Below the pieces are notes generated by a model. The model saw only the letters and a list, made by a program, of their open reading frames with translations, did not search any database and was not told the origin of the DNA. From Hungatella sp. UBA5982 (lineage in GTDB: Bacteria > Bacillota > Clostridia > Lachnospirales > Lachnospiraceae): 6,159 nucleotides of DNA. The translations under genes and the position numbers were made by a program. This document shows positions 5,408 through 6,159 of the stretch, in pieces. The DNA lies in assembly GCA_002429965.1 (NCBI GenBank), contig DJBG01000102.1, positions 10,491 through 16,649 of the forward strand, in the 5' to 3' direction. Position 1 is the first letter of the stretch. Every line of letters begins with the position of its first letter.

Positions 5408-6159
5408 ATGTACTATTTTATCGTAAACCCGAATTCACGCTGCGGACGGGGAAGAAACGTTTGGAAGAAATTGGAAAGAGTGTTAAAAGCCGGTCATGTG
5501 GAATATTCAGCATTTCTTACGGAGAAGCCAGGAGATGCCAGGAGATTTGCCAGAGAACTGACAGAAGGCTGCAGGGAATCAAGCGTTATCATAGGGGTAG
5601 GCGGAGACGGAACTGTAAATGAAATCCTGGATGGGCTTTCCTTCTGCGGCTCTGTTACTTTTGGGTATATTCCCGCCGGATCTGGTAATGATCTGGCAAG
5701 AAGCTTAAAGCTGCCAAAGAATCCGGTCCGGTGCTTAAAGAAAATACTACATCCAAAATACTATAAGCTCATGGATTACGGTGTTCTGTCCTATGGAGAT
5801 GGAGAGATATCCCACCGCCGCTTTATGGTCAGTGCCGGAATTGGGATGGATGCGGCTGTTTGTCATAACATCCTTAATTCAAAGTCAAAGGGATTGCTCC
5901 ATAAGCTTTGCATCGGGAAACTTATCTATCTTCTTGTAGGGATCAAGCAGCTGATCCTTGCCAAGCCCTCAAAAGGGTATATTCTCTTAAACGGGGTCCA
6001 GAAAGTTGAGTTTAGCCATGCTTATTTTATATCCGTACACATCCACCCTTATGAGGGCGGCGGATTTAAATTTGCACCGGATGCAAATTTTGAAGACGGG
6101 CAGTTGTCAGTCTGTGTCATGAATAACCGAAAAAAAAGGAAACTGATCCCTGTGCTGAT
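5408..6159 (+). CDS. Diacylglycerol kinase-family lipid kinase (3'-truncated by window)
   Basis: An open frame from ATG 5408 to the window edge (250 codons, no stop), so the C-terminus is missing only because the window ends. The family has a DAGK catalytic domain and phosphorylates diacylglycerol or related lipids with ATP at the cytoplasmic membrane face. Seen here: the opening YYFIVNPNSRCGRGR (2-16), the nucleotide-binding GVGGDGTVNE (63-72), the signature IPAGSGNDLARSL (88-100), and later the family stretch GGGFKFAPDANFEDGQLSV. GGAGG (5397-5401) lies 6 nt before the start. Full members run to about 300 residues, so most of the protein is present. It could be a DgkB-like housekeeping kinase or one of the YegS/BmrU group; motifs alone do not separate these. 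It follows a terminator and has its own promoter, so a link to the sugar operon is not supported. Confidence 0.93.
   Translation, partial: MYYFIVNPNSRCGRGRNVWKKLERVLKAGHVEYSAFLTEKPGDARRFARELTEGCRESSVIIGVGGDGTVNEILDGLSFCGSVTFGYIPAGSGNDLARSLKLPKNPVRCLKKILHPKYYKLMDYGVLSYGDGEISHRRFMVSAGIGMDAAVCHNILNSKSKGLLHKLCIGKLIYLLVGIKQLILAKPSKGYILLNGVQKVEFSHAYFISVHIHPYEGGGFKFAPDANFEDGQLSVCVMNNRKKRKLIPVL

Noticed and set aside
5395..5622. Plus-strand frame beginning at 5395
   Set aside because: It overlaps the lipid kinase in another frame. The kinase frame from 5408 carries GGDGT and PAGSGND and stays open to the window edge.

Overview
The window looks like a low-to-medium GC Firmicute, most likely a gut Clostridia / Lachnospiraceae-type bacterium. 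This is inferred from strong AGGAGG ribosome binding sites, a consensus sigma-A promoter, AT-rich intergenic DNA, a Gram-positive-style lipoprotein binding protein, and a CUT1 sugar transporter with no ATPase gene of its own. No species can be named from the sequence alone.

Layout, all genes on the + strand. Bases 1-31 are an intrinsic terminator for a gene to the left of the window. Bases 32-297 hold no gene. They contain a candidate distal operator (90-100), a near-ideal promoter (TTGACA, 17-bp spacer, extended -10) and a 12-bp tandem repeat laid over that promoter. A five-gene operon follows: a URO-D/MtaA-family methyltransferase-like protein (298-1257); an extracellular sugar-type binding lipoprotein broken by a one-base frameshift near 2270 (1272-2689); a 160-bp gap with three consecutive hairpins; two binding-protein-dependent permeases (2850-3719 and 3731-4570); and an FCD-type GntR regulator (4597-5229). 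A hairpin followed by T residues (5255-5310) probably ends the operon. A separate promoter with an extended -10 then drives a diacylglycerol kinase-family lipid kinase that runs off the right edge (5408 onward).

How the parts may work together (inference): the lipoprotein captures a small carbohydrate or related solute, the two permeases import it with an ATPase encoded elsewhere, and the URO-D-like protein acts on the imported compound or on a methyl group taken from it. The GntR regulator probably controls the operon through TGATnnnATCA-type sites, one of which covers the -10 element. These resemble the TGGTnnnACCA class of FadR/FCD operators. The pairing of a zinc-type methyltransferase fold with a sugar importer, with no corrinoid protein in view, is the least explained part. 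The lipid kinase appears unrelated to the operon.
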